From Pseudomonadota bacterium (GTDB lineage: Bacteria; Pseudomonadota; Alphaproteobacteria; Sphingomonadales; Sphingomonadaceae), in contig JAEWCW010000118.1 of assembly GCA_023390415.1 (NCBI GenBank), forward strand, positions 1 to 15,648: a DNA stretch of 15,648 bases. The letters are read 5' to 3'. Below are positions 7,539 through 14,304 of the stretch, piece by piece (position 1 is the stretch's first letter; the number at the start of each line of letters is the position of its first letter). Under the pieces are notes generated by a model. It did not search any database and was not told where the DNA came from. It saw only the letters and a list, made by a program, of their open reading frames with translations. The position numbers and the translations under genes are program-made.

Positions 7539-7554
7539 CGGGGCCTCAGCCCCG
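7539..7554. terminator. Stem-loop between convergent mazG and hflX
   Basis: Perfect 6-base stem with a 4-base loop, CGGGGC-CTCA-GCCCCG, placed just after the mazG stop and covering the hflX stop codon (TCA at 7546-7548 lies in the loop). The position between convergent genes suits a bidirectional terminator. Neither side has a T-run, so intrinsic termination would be weak and it may instead protect 3' ends. This rests on the inverted repeat and its position only. Confidence 0.4.
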
Positions 7555-8865
7555 CCCCCGCCGCGCCTCGAATCTTGCCCAGTCGGCCGCGGACAGGCGG
7601 ACCTCTATCTCGGCCTCGCCGGCGCATTCGTAGCTTTCGCCGAGAACTTCGCCATTGGCGTGGAGCCAGGCGATGCTCTCGCCCTCAGCCAAAGGCAGCC
7701 GAACCTTGTGCACCACCGAGCCTTCGCGGAGCCGAGCTGCGGCGCATTCGAGGAGATCGTCCAGCCCTTCGCCGGTGAGCGCCGAAATCATCACCACTTG
7801 GTCGCGTCGCGCCGCCTCGGCGCCGATCCGCTCCAGCGCCTCGGGATCGAGCGCATCGACCTTGTTCCAGGCCTCGATCACCGGCGCACCCTCCTCGCCC
7901 TCGCCCAGCGCACCGATCTCGCGCAGCACCGTCTCGACGTCGGTGCGCTGCGCCTCGCTGTCCGGATGGGCGATGTCGCGGACATGGACGATGATGTCGG
8001 CCGAGACGACCTCTTCGAGCGTCGCGCGGAACGCCGCGACGAGCTGGGTCGGAAGCTCCGAGATGAAGCCGACCGTGTCCGAGAGGATCGCCTTGTCGAA
8101 GCCCGGCAGGTCCATCTCGCGCATCGTCGGGTCGAGCGTGGCGAACAGCAGATCCTCGGCGAGCACCTCGGCCCGGGTCAGCCGGTTGAACAGGGTCGAT
8201 TTGCCGGCATTGGTGTAGCCGACCAGGGCGATGACCGGCCAGGGCGCGCGCTGGCGGCGGGCGCGGTGCAGGTTGCGCGTGCGGGTGACCTGATCGAGCT
8301 CGCGGCGGAGCTTCGCCATCCGGTCGCGGATCAGGCGCCGGTCGGCCTCGATCTGGGTCTCGCCGGGGCCGCCGAGGAAGCCGAAGCCGCCGCGCTGGCG
8401 TTCGAGGTGGGTCCAGGAGCGGACGAGCCGGCCCGCTTGGTAGTCGAGATGGGCGAGCTCGACCTGGAGCCGCCCTTCGGCCGTCGCCGCGCGCTCGCCG
8501 AAAATCTCGAGGATCAGGCCGGTGCGGTCGATTACCTTGGCCTTGGTCGCGGTTTCCAGATTCTTCTGCTGTATGGGCGTGATCGCGGCATCGACGATCA
8601 GCAATTCGGCCTCGGCCTGGACGACCGCCTCGGCAATCGACTCGGTCTGACCCTTGCCGAACAAAGTCGCCGGGCGCGCGCCACGGATCCGGAAATGGAG
8701 CTTGTCGGCGACGTCGACCCCGATCGCCTCCGCGAGACCGGCCGCCTCCTCGAGCCGCGCCTCGACGTCGCGAAGCGCGTTGCCGGTGCCGAGATCGGGG
8801 AAGGCGATGACGGCGCGGGCGCCGCGGGCAAACTCGTCTTCTTCACTGCGGTTGAAGGTGCTCAG
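7546..8865 (-). CDS. hflX: Ribosome-associated GTPase HflX (CTG start)
   Basis: 439-residue GTPase that splits and rescues stalled 70S ribosomes. The N-terminal HflX domain contains ATLFGKGQ (about 66-73), the glycine-rich linker GGPGETQIEADRR follows, and then the G domain with the P-loop GYTNAGKST at 216-224, DTVGF switch II and NKVD. No ATG, GTG or TTG occurs in frame before the TTG at 8664, but the conserved domain continues upstream of it (FARGARAVIAFPDLG, LEEAAGLAEAIGVDV). The frame upstream of 8865 runs into hfq without a start nearby. I therefore place the start at CTG 8865-8863, which overlaps the hfq stop (CTGA) and has GAGGAG 8 bases upstream. The other 4-base overlaps in this window have the same form with A or G as first base. 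Its place after hfq is the usual one. Confidence 0.93.
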   Translation of the reverse strand: MSTFNRSEEDEFARGARAVIAFPDLGTGNALRDVEARLEEAAGLAEAIGVDVADKLHFRIRGARPATLFGKGQTESIAEAVVQAEAELLIVDAAITPIQQKNLETATKAKVIDRTGLILEIFGERAATAEGRLQVELAHLDYQAGRLVRSWTHLERQRGGFGFLGGPGETQIEADRRLIRDRMAKLRRELDQVTRTRNLHRARRQRAPWPVIALVGYTNAGKSTLFNRLTRAEVLAEDLLFATLDPTMREMDLPGFDKAILSDTVGFISELPTQLVAAFRATLEEVVSADIIVHVRDIAHPDSEAQRTDVETVLREIGALGEGEEGAPVIEAWNKVDALDPEALERIGAEAARRDQVVMISALTGEGLDDLLECAAARLREGSVVHKVRLPLAEGESIAWLHANGEVLGESYECAGEAEIEVRLSAADWARFEARRGRG

Positions 8866-9356
8866 GCGCCCTGCTCCTCGTCCTGGGCTTCGAGGTTGAG
8901 CGGGCTTTCCGGCTGAACGGTCGAGACGGCGTGCTTGTAGACCAGCTGCGACATGTGGTCGCGCTGGAGGAGCATGCAGAAGAGGTCGAAGGCAGCGATC
9001 TCGCCCTGGAGCATGACCCCGTTGACCAGGAACATGGTCACCGGCTCGCCCGAGCGACGGACGGCGTTGAGGAACACCTCCTGAAGCAATTGCGGCTTCT
9101 TGCGGCCGACCTGCTCCGCGAAAGCCGCCTCGATCTCCTTGAGGTCGATCGGCTGGGCCGGCATGATCGTCGAGATGGCGTGCTTGTAGATGAGCTGCGC
9201 CTGGCCCTCGCGGCGCAGAAGCACCGAGAAATTGTCGAACCAGGTGATGATGCCCTGGAGCTTGACGCCCTTCACCAGGAACATGGTGACCGGGGTCTTG
9301 CTGCGGCGCAGGTTGTTCAAGAACAGGTCCTGGAGATTGTTGACCTTCTCGGCCAT
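8862..9356 (-). CDS. hfq: RNA chaperone Hfq with two tandem Sm-like domains
   Basis: 164 residues, about twice the core of ordinary Hfq. Domain 1 (about 7-71) and domain 2 (about 91-155) align without gaps over 64 positions with 37 identities. Each keeps the Hfq marks: the Q at the start of helix 1 (LQDLF / LQEVF), RR on the rim (17-18 and 100-101), the FD(N/L)F Sm1 segment, and the Sm2 motif YKHA (57-60 and 140-143) that lines the proximal uridine-binding pore. The linker (72-90) is charged, and a short acidic tail replaces the long disordered C-terminus of E. coli Hfq. A ring would need three such chains to give six domains. Hfq pairs small RNAs with mRNAs. The ATG at 9356 has AAGGAG 7 bases ahead. 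The frame is open for 26 codons further upstream, but that part is not Hfq-like. The stop overlaps hflX. Confidence 0.95.
   Translation of the reverse strand: MAEKVNNLQDLFLNNLRRSKTPVTMFLVKGVKLQGIITWFDNFSVLLRREGQAQLIYKHAISTIMPAQPIDLKEIEAAFAEQVGRKKPQLLQEVFLNAVRRSGEPVTMFLVNGVMLQGEIAAFDLFCMLLQRDHMSQLVYKHAVSTVQPESPLNLEAQDEEQGA
8874..8879 (-). promoter_or_regulatory. Ribosome binding site deciding the hflX CTG start
   Basis: GAGGAG on the - strand, inside the last codons of hfq, ending 8 bases before the CTG at 8865. The spacing is ideal for initiation there. No comparable purine block precedes the TTG at 8664, which would also truncate a conserved domain. This supports coupled re-initiation at the hfq stop. 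Confidence 0.65.
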
Positions 9357-9476
9357 CTCGTTTCTCCTTTTTATCGTTGGCCCTTCGGGGATCGCGGGCA
9401 GTCCCTCACGTAGCGGCACTTTGCCGTCATTCAAGCGGACCCGTGCCCTTCAGGCCGCCGGGCAGCACCCTTCTTA
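9357..9476. other. Spacer between ntrX and hfq
   Basis: 120 bases, the longest non-coding gap in the window. It holds the hfq Shine-Dalgarno sequence, a small perfect hairpin CGGCA-CTT-TGCCG (9414-9426) and a CCC-TTCG-GGG element (9381-9390). A TTGAAT hexamer reads on the - strand (about 9430-9435), but no convincing -10 follows at standard spacing. The gap is long enough for a separate hfq promoter, or for partial termination after ntrX. Nothing more definite can be read. Confidence 0.35.
9364..9369 (-). promoter_or_regulatory. Shine-Dalgarno of hfq
   Basis: AAGGAG on the - strand, 7 bases before the ATG at 9356. It is the strongest ribosome binding site in the window. It fixes the hfq start and rules out the longer open frame beginning at 9434. 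Confidence 0.85.
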
Positions 9477-10874
9477 TCATTTCGGCTCGCTTATGTCGTC
9501 ATTCCTGGCTTCGCCGAGGCCCAGCGCCTTCAGCTTCCTGTGCAGGGCCGACCGCTCCATGCCGATGAAGGTGGCGGTGCGGGAAATGTTCCCGGAAAAG
9601 CGGCGGATCTGGACCCTGAGATATTCGCGCTCGAACGTCTCGCGCGCCTCGCGGAGCGGCGTGCCCATGATCGCCTTCACCGCCTCGCCGGGATTGAGAG
9701 TCGCCTGGTCGTTCAGCACCTCGGGCGGAAGCATGTCGATCTCGATGCAGCCGACCCGGGCGCCCGGAGCAAGGATGATCGTGCGCTCGATCACGTTCCT
9801 GAGCTGGCGGACGTTGCCCGGCCAGTCATAGGCTTGGAGCGCGGCGATCGCGTCCGGCGAGAATTCCGGCGTCGGAAGCCTCTGCTCAGCGGCGTAGCGC
9901 GCGGCGAAGCGCGCGACGAGCTCGGGAATGTCCTCGCGCCGCTCGGCCAGCGCCGGGAGGTGCACCGGGACGACGTTCAGCCGGTAGAACAGGTCCTCGC
10001 GGAAGCGGCCGGCGCCGATCTCCTCGGCGAGGTCGCGCGCGGTCGACGAGATGACCCGCATGTCGACCTTGACCGTGCGCTGGCCGCCGACGCGGTTGAA
10101 GCTCTGGTCGGTGAGCACGCGCAGGATCTTGGCTTGGGCCGGGATCGGCATGTCGGCGATCTCGTCGAGGAACAAGGTGCCGCCATGCGCCTGCTCGAGG
10201 AGGCCCGGCCGGGCGAGCTCGCCCCCCTTCTCCACGCCGAACAATTCTTCCTCGACCCGCTCGGGAGTCATCCGTGCCGCGGAGACGACGATGAACGGCC
10301 CGCGCGCGCGGTTCGACCAATTGTGGAGCAGCCGCGCCGCGACCTCCTTGCCCACCCCGGCGGGGCCGCTGATCAGCACCCGGCTCCCGGTCGGCGCCAC
10401 CCGCTTCAGAGTCGCGCGGACGTTGTTGATCCCGACGCTGGAGCCGGTCAGCTCCATTTCCTGGCCGATCTGCTGCCGCAGGCTCTCATTCTCGCGGCGC
10501 AGCCGCTCGGTCTCCGTCGCCCGCGCGACGAGGTGGAGCAGATGCCCGGCCTCGAACGGCTTCTCGATGAAGTCGGCCGCACCCTGGCGGATCGCCGCGA
10601 CCGCGGTGTCGAGATTGCCGTGGCCGGAGATCATCAGCACCGGCAGGCTCGGGTCGCGCCGCTTCACTTCCTCCAGCAATTGCAACCCGTCCAGCTTCGA
10701 TCCCTGCAGCCAGACGTCGAGCAGGAGCAAGGACGGCCGCCGGTCCGCTAGCGCCGCCAGCGCTTCGCTGCTGCTCGCGGCGGTCCGGGTCGAATAGCCT
10801 TCGTCCTCGAGAACCCCGGCGACCAGCTCGCGAATATCCTGTTCGTCATCGACAATGAGGATGTCTAAAGCCAT
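9477..10874 (-). CDS. ntrX: NtrX response regulator, NtrC-like but without GAFTGA
   Basis: 465-residue regulator, partner of NtrY. The receiver domain (1-120) has the acidic pocket D9-D10, phosphoacceptor D53 (LLLLDVW) and K105 (EKPF). The AAA+ domain (about 143-375) has Walker A GPAGVGKE (170-177), Walker B LFLDEIAD (234-241) and the late WPGNVRQLRN (351-360). A C-terminal Fis-type helix-turn-helix follows (430-453, SRTATFIGMERSALHRKLKAL). The sigma54-contacting GAFTGA loop is missing: the segment after ELFGVEKG reads GELARPG. NtrX may therefore act without sigma54, as reported for several alphaproteobacterial NtrX proteins. It lies 6 bases after ntrY. NtrYX controls nitrogen metabolism, redox response or envelope functions depending on the species; the targets here are unknown. 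Confidence 0.94.
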   Translation of the reverse strand: MALDILIVDDEQDIRELVAGVLEDEGYSTRTAASSSEALAALADRRPSLLLLDVWLQGSKLDGLQLLEEVKRRDPSLPVLMISGHGNLDTAVAAIRQGAADFIEKPFEAGHLLHLVARATETERLRRENESLRQQIGQEMELTGSSVGINNVRATLKRVAPTGSRVLISGPAGVGKEVAARLLHNWSNRARGPFIVVSAARMTPERVEEELFGVEKGGELARPGLLEQAHGGTLFLDEIADMPIPAQAKILRVLTDQSFNRVGGQRTVKVDMRVISSTARDLAEEIGAGRFREDLFYRLNVVPVHLPALAERREDIPELVARFAARYAAEQRLPTPEFSPDAIAALQAYDWPGNVRQLRNVIERTIILAPGARVGCIEIDMLPPEVLNDQATLNPGEAVKAIMGTPLREARETFEREYLRVQIRRFSGNISRTATFIGMERSALHRKLKALGLGEARNDDISEPK

Positions 10875-10880
10875 CTATCT

Positions 10881-13160
10881 TCAACCACTTGTGGGAGTGT
10901 CTTCAGAAATCTTGCTGGATCCGGCGAGGCGTTCCAGGGCTGCCGGATCGAAGGCCATCCGGACCCGCGTGCCGCCGCCCGGCATGTCGGCGAAGTCGAT
11001 GCGACCGAGATGGTCCTCGACGATCTTGCTGACGATCGCCAGACCGAGGCCGGTGCCCTTGGCGCGGGTCGTCATATAGGGTTCGGTGAGGTTGCGGCGG
11101 TCGAGCGGCAGGCCGATTCCGGTGTCGACCACCTCGATCACCAGCTCGCCCGCCTCCTGGGCGATGCGCAGCGAGATCCGATCGTGGCCTGCCCCGGAGG
11201 AATCGGCGTCCGCCGCCCCTTCCCCGTTCCGCGCCTCGTGCTTCTGCTCGATCGCCTCTACGGCATTTTTGACGACGTTCGTCAGCGCCTGGCCGAGCAG
11301 CCGGCGGTCCGAGACCAGGATTGGCGACGGATCCGGCGCCTCCAGCGTGAACTCGATCCCCGGATGCGCCACCTCGTGCAGGAACACTGCCTGGCGCGCG
11401 ATGTCGACGATCGCCTCCTCGCGGAACACCGGCTTGGGCATCCGCGCGAAGGAGGAGAATTCGTCGACCATCCGGCGCAGATCGCCGACCTGGCGGACGA
11501 TCGTCCCGGTCAGCCGCTCAAAGGTGGCCGGGTCCGAGGTGATCTCGCCGGAATAGCGCCTCTGGAGCCGTTCCGCGGCGAGCTGGATCGGGGTCAGCGG
11601 ATTCTTGATCTCGTGGGCGATCCGGCGGGCGACGTCCGACCAGGCGGCGCGGCGCTGGTCGATCAGTTGGTCGGTGATGTCGTCGAAGGTGAGGACGTGG
11701 CCGCCCTCCACCTTCACGGTCTTCACCGCCAGGGTCCGGGTCTCGCCGGCAAGTGCGACGTGGATGATCTCCTCGCGCTCCTCGACCTCGAGCTGCCGGT
11801 CGAGCTCCGGGGCAAGGTCGGCGAGCTTCTGACCGACGGCGCTGGAATCGCCGGTGCCGAGCAGGGCCTCGGCCGAGCTGTTGATCAGCCGCACCACCCG
11901 GTCGTCGTCCACCCGGATCACGCCCGCGGTCACCCCGGACAGCACCGCCTCGGTGAAGGCGCGCCGGCTGTCGAGCTGGGCATTGGCCGAGACCAGCTCG
12001 CCGCGCTGCTCCTCGAGCCTGCGAGTCATCCGGTTGAAGGCGTTGCGCAGCGTGCCGACCTCGTCGCGGACGTTGGAGCCCGGCACGCGCGCGGTGAGAT
12101 CGCCTGCGCTCACGCGCCGCGCCGCGGAGACGAGCTGGCTCACCGGCCGAACCATCCGGTCCGCGACCAGCAGGGCGATCCAGATTGCCACCGCTACGAT
12201 CAGCAGCGATCCGCCGAGCAGGATGGCGTGGAAGCGCATCTGCAGCGCCCGCGAGCGTGCGATCGTCTCGCGATAGCTGCTCGCCGCCCGCTCAGCCTCC
12301 GCGATCTGGCGCAACACGTTGGCGCTGACGGGGCGCGACACGTAGAGGTATATTTCGGCCTCGGGGTCCATTCGAACGACCGCCTCCACTCGGTCCCCGC
12401 TGAAGGTCGTCACCAACGTGTCGCCTGCTCTCAGCTGGCGCAAAGCGGCTGGCGGCACGCGCTGCTCCATCGGCCGTCCGGCGTCGAGGTCCACGATCGC
12501 ATGGTGACGAAACACCCCGTCGCGGCCGATGCTGAACACAGCCGCTTCGCCGATCGTCCGCATGATCTTCTGGTAAGTCACGTAGTCGGCGAAGAGCTGG
12601 CCCTCCATCCCGTTCTCATTGATCTCGGTGACCACGTCCTGGGCCATCGCTTGGGCGTCGAGGGTCAACCGCTGGATATTCTCGTCGCGATAGACGCGCG
12701 CGACATTCTCGGCATTGCCGAGCACCGTCTCGGCATCGGCCGAGAACCAGAATTGCAGGCCGCTCTGGAACAACAGCGAGGCGAAGATCACGACCAGCAG
12801 CGTCGGGACGCTGGCGATGAGCGAGAACAAGGCAACGAGGCGGACGTGGAGCCGTCCCCTTCCCCCGATCTCGGAGCGCGCCGCGCGGCGCATCGCCATC
12901 CTGCGGGCGAACAGCACCATGATGCCCATCGCCGGCACCAGGTTCGCAACCAGCAACGCCGCCACGGCCGGCGGGCTCAGTAGCGCATTCGCTTCCTCGC
13001 GGCTGATCAGCACGTAAGTGACGGCGATCATCGCCATCAGAACTATGGGAGTCGCGATCTCGAGCAGCGGGAACAGCCTGACCCTTCGCACCGCGACCGC
13101 CAGGCGCCGCTTCCAGCGGGCGCGGCTAATTGCAGGAGCGATCGGCGTTTCGGCGTTCAC
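10881..13160 (-). CDS. ntrY: NtrY sensor histidine kinase
   Basis: 759-residue membrane kinase. It has three N-terminal hydrophobic segments (about 34-54, 65-85 and 105-131), a periplasmic sensing region of roughly 180 residues, and a fourth span at about 312-333. A HAMP domain (334-385) and a PAS domain (about 400-500) follow. The HisKA box has H516 (ARRIAHEIKNPLTP), and the ATPase domain has the N box (LTNVVKNAVEAI), DTGIGLP and GTGLGLAIV. The start is GTG at 13160. The ATG at 13176 is out of frame, and no clear Shine-Dalgarno sequence is seen. It is followed 6 bases later by ntrX. In many alphaproteobacteria ntrB and ntrC lie between dusB and ntrY. Here ntrY follows dusB directly across an 82-base gap with two inverted repeats, so ntrY may have its own regulation. 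Confidence 0.95.
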   Translation of the reverse strand: MNAETPIAPAISRARWKRRLAVAVRRVRLFPLLEIATPIVLMAMIAVTYVLISREEANALLSPPAVAALLVANLVPAMGIMVLFARRMAMRRAARSEIGGRGRLHVRLVALFSLIASVPTLLVVIFASLLFQSGLQFWFSADAETVLGNAENVARVYRDENIQRLTLDAQAMAQDVVTEINENGMEGQLFADYVTYQKIMRTIGEAAVFSIGRDGVFRHHAIVDLDAGRPMEQRVPPAALRQLRAGDTLVTTFSGDRVEAVVRMDPEAEIYLYVSRPVSANVLRQIAEAERAASSYRETIARSRALQMRFHAILLGGSLLIVAVAIWIALLVADRMVRPVSQLVSAARRVSAGDLTARVPGSNVRDEVGTLRNAFNRMTRRLEEQRGELVSANAQLDSRRAFTEAVLSGVTAGVIRVDDDRVVRLINSSAEALLGTGDSSAVGQKLADLAPELDRQLEVEEREEIIHVALAGETRTLAVKTVKVEGGHVLTFDDITDQLIDQRRAAWSDVARRIAHEIKNPLTPIQLAAERLQRRYSGEITSDPATFERLTGTIVRQVGDLRRMVDEFSSFARMPKPVFREEAIVDIARQAVFLHEVAHPGIEFTLEAPDPSPILVSDRRLLGQALTNVVKNAVEAIEQKHEARNGEGAADADSSGAGHDRISLRIAQEAGELVIEVVDTGIGLPLDRRNLTEPYMTTRAKGTGLGLAIVSKIVEDHLGRIDFADMPGGGTRVRMAFDPAALERLAGSSKISEDTPTSG

Positions 13161-13192
13161 GCGCCGGGCTTAGCATGGGTTTGTGGCCCAAA

Positions 13193-13210
13193 GAACACAC
13201 TTCTGTGTTC
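13193..13210. promoter_or_regulatory. Perfect 7-base dyad upstream of ntrY (operator or hairpin)
   Basis: GAACACA-CTTC-TGTGTTC, two perfect 7-base arms with a 4-base spacer, in the 82-base gap between dusB and ntrY, 32 bases before the ntrY GTG. On the - strand transcript it forms a hairpin followed by only UUUGGG, a poor terminator tail. An 18-base operator for a dimeric regulator is equally possible. Function not established. Confidence 0.4.
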
Positions 13211-13213
13211 CAT

Positions 13214-13233
13214 CCGCCGCACGTTGCGGGCGG
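13214..13233. terminator. GC-rich hairpin after dusB
   Basis: On the + strand, CCGCCGC and GCGGGCGG flank a 5-base loop and pair over 7 bases with one bulged base. On the - strand it lies 9 bases after the dusB stop and directly before the dyad at 13193. Together they could terminate or attenuate dusB transcription before ntrY. No T-run follows, so intrinsic termination is doubtful. Confidence 0.35.
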
Positions 13234-13242
13234 CTCCGCGCG

Positions 13243-14241
13243 TCAGGCGGCCGCCCTCGCCAGCCAGGGGGCGTAGAATTCGCGCAGCATCGCTTTCGCT
13301 TTGGCCGGATCCGGCTCCTTGTTGAAGGCGTTGCGGAACTCGGCCGAGCCGTGCAGGCCCTTGGTGTACCAGCCGATATGCTTGCGCGCGATATTGACGC
13401 CATTCTCGGCGCCATAATGGTCGAGCATCGCCTCATACTGCTCTGTAATCACGGCATATTGCTCGTCGATGCTCGGATCGGGGAGGCGCACGCCGGTCTT
13501 CAGCCAGTGCATCACCTGGCCGAGCAGCCAGGGCCGGCCATAGGCGCCCCGGCCGATCATGACGCCATCCGCGCCCGATTGGTCGAGCGCCGTCACGGCG
13601 TCGTCGATCGAGCAGATGTCGCCATTGACGATCACCGGCAGCTTGACGGCTTCCTTGACCTTGCGGACGAACGCCCAGTCGGCCTCACCCTTGTACATCT
13701 GGTTGCGGGTGCGACCGTGGACCGTGATCTTCTTGACGCCGAGATCCTCGGCAATTCGGGCGAGCTCCGGCGCGTTGAGGCTCGAATGATCCCAGCCCAT
13801 CCGCATCTTAAGCGTCACCGGCACCTTCACCGCCTTCACGGTGGCGTCGATGATCGCGGCGGCGAGCGTCAGGTCGCGCATCAGCGCGGAGCCGGCATCG
13901 CCGTTCACGACCTTCTTGACCGGGCAGCCCATGTTGATGTCGATGATCGCCGCGCCGCGATCCTCGTTGAGCTTCGCGGCCTCGGCCATTTCCTTCGGCG
14001 CGCAGCCGGCGAGCTGCATCGAGACCGGATCCTCGATCGGGTCCCAGGCCGCCTTCTGAAGCGACTGGCGGGTCTCGCGGATCATCGCTTGGCTTGCGAT
14101 CATCTCGGTCACGGTCAGCCCGGCCCCGTAGCGCTTGACGAGCTTGCGGAACGGCCGGTCGGTGACTCCGGTCATCGGCGCCAGGATGACGGGCGCATCG
14201 ATCCGGACCGGACCGATGGAGATGGGCTCGAGGCGGGACAT
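13243..14241 (-). CDS. dusB: tRNA-dihydrouridine synthase B
   Basis: 332-residue FMN-dependent enzyme that reduces uridine to dihydrouridine in the tRNA D-loop (NifR3 family, TIGR00737). The TIM barrel begins with APVILAPMTGVTDRPFR (16-32). The catalytic cysteine is C106 in INMGCPVKKV. Further marks are MRMGWD (tRNA/FMN site), TVHGRTRNQMYKG, NGDI and MIGRGAYGRPW (phosphate-binding loop). The start is the ATG at 14241. The same frame stays open to 15216, but that extension is antisense to ispDF and unlike DusB. It is the first gene of a - strand run toward ntrYX, hfq and hflX, matching the classical nifR3-ntr arrangement, and is divergent from ispDF across 63 bases. No clear promoter elements are seen in that gap. 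Confidence 0.96.
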   Translation of the reverse strand: MSRLEPISIGPVRIDAPVILAPMTGVTDRPFRKLVKRYGAGLTVTEMIASQAMIRETRQSLQKAAWDPIEDPVSMQLAGCAPKEMAEAAKLNEDRGAAIIDINMGCPVKKVVNGDAGSALMRDLTLAAAIIDATVKAVKVPVTLKMRMGWDHSSLNAPELARIAEDLGVKKITVHGRTRNQMYKGEADWAFVRKVKEAVKLPVIVNGDICSIDDAVTALDQSGADGVMIGRGAYGRPWLLGQVMHWLKTGVRLPDPSIDEQYAVITEQYEAMLDHYGAENGVNIARKHIGWYTKGLHGSAEFRNAFNKEPDPAKAKAMLREFYAPWLARAAA

Positions 14242-14304
14242 GGGAGGGCGCAAATAGGGGCAAAGGCGCTGGCGGGCAAGTTTGGCCTCGGCTAGGCGGG
14301 CGGA

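Noticed and set aside
8662..8664. TTG as the hflX start
   Set aside because: It lies inside the conserved ATLFGKG segment, has no ribosome binding site, and would remove about 67 conserved residues.
7660..8916. Long + strand frame antisense to hflX
   Set aside because: It is a GC-rich shadow of a firmly identified GTPase gene.
9414..9426. CGGCA-CTT-TGCCG hairpin as an ntrX terminator or small RNA
   Set aside because: The stem is only five bases and no T-run follows. It is noted within the spacer entry but not called separately.
9357..9434. 26-codon N-terminal extension of hfq
   Set aside because: The sequence is not Hfq-like, and a strong Shine-Dalgarno sequence (AAGGAG) precedes the ATG at 9356.
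14241..14248. TGGGAGGG at the dusB start, a possible wrong-way KOPS on the right flank
   Set aside because: It differs from GGGNAGGG at the first base, so it does not count as an exception to the polarity.
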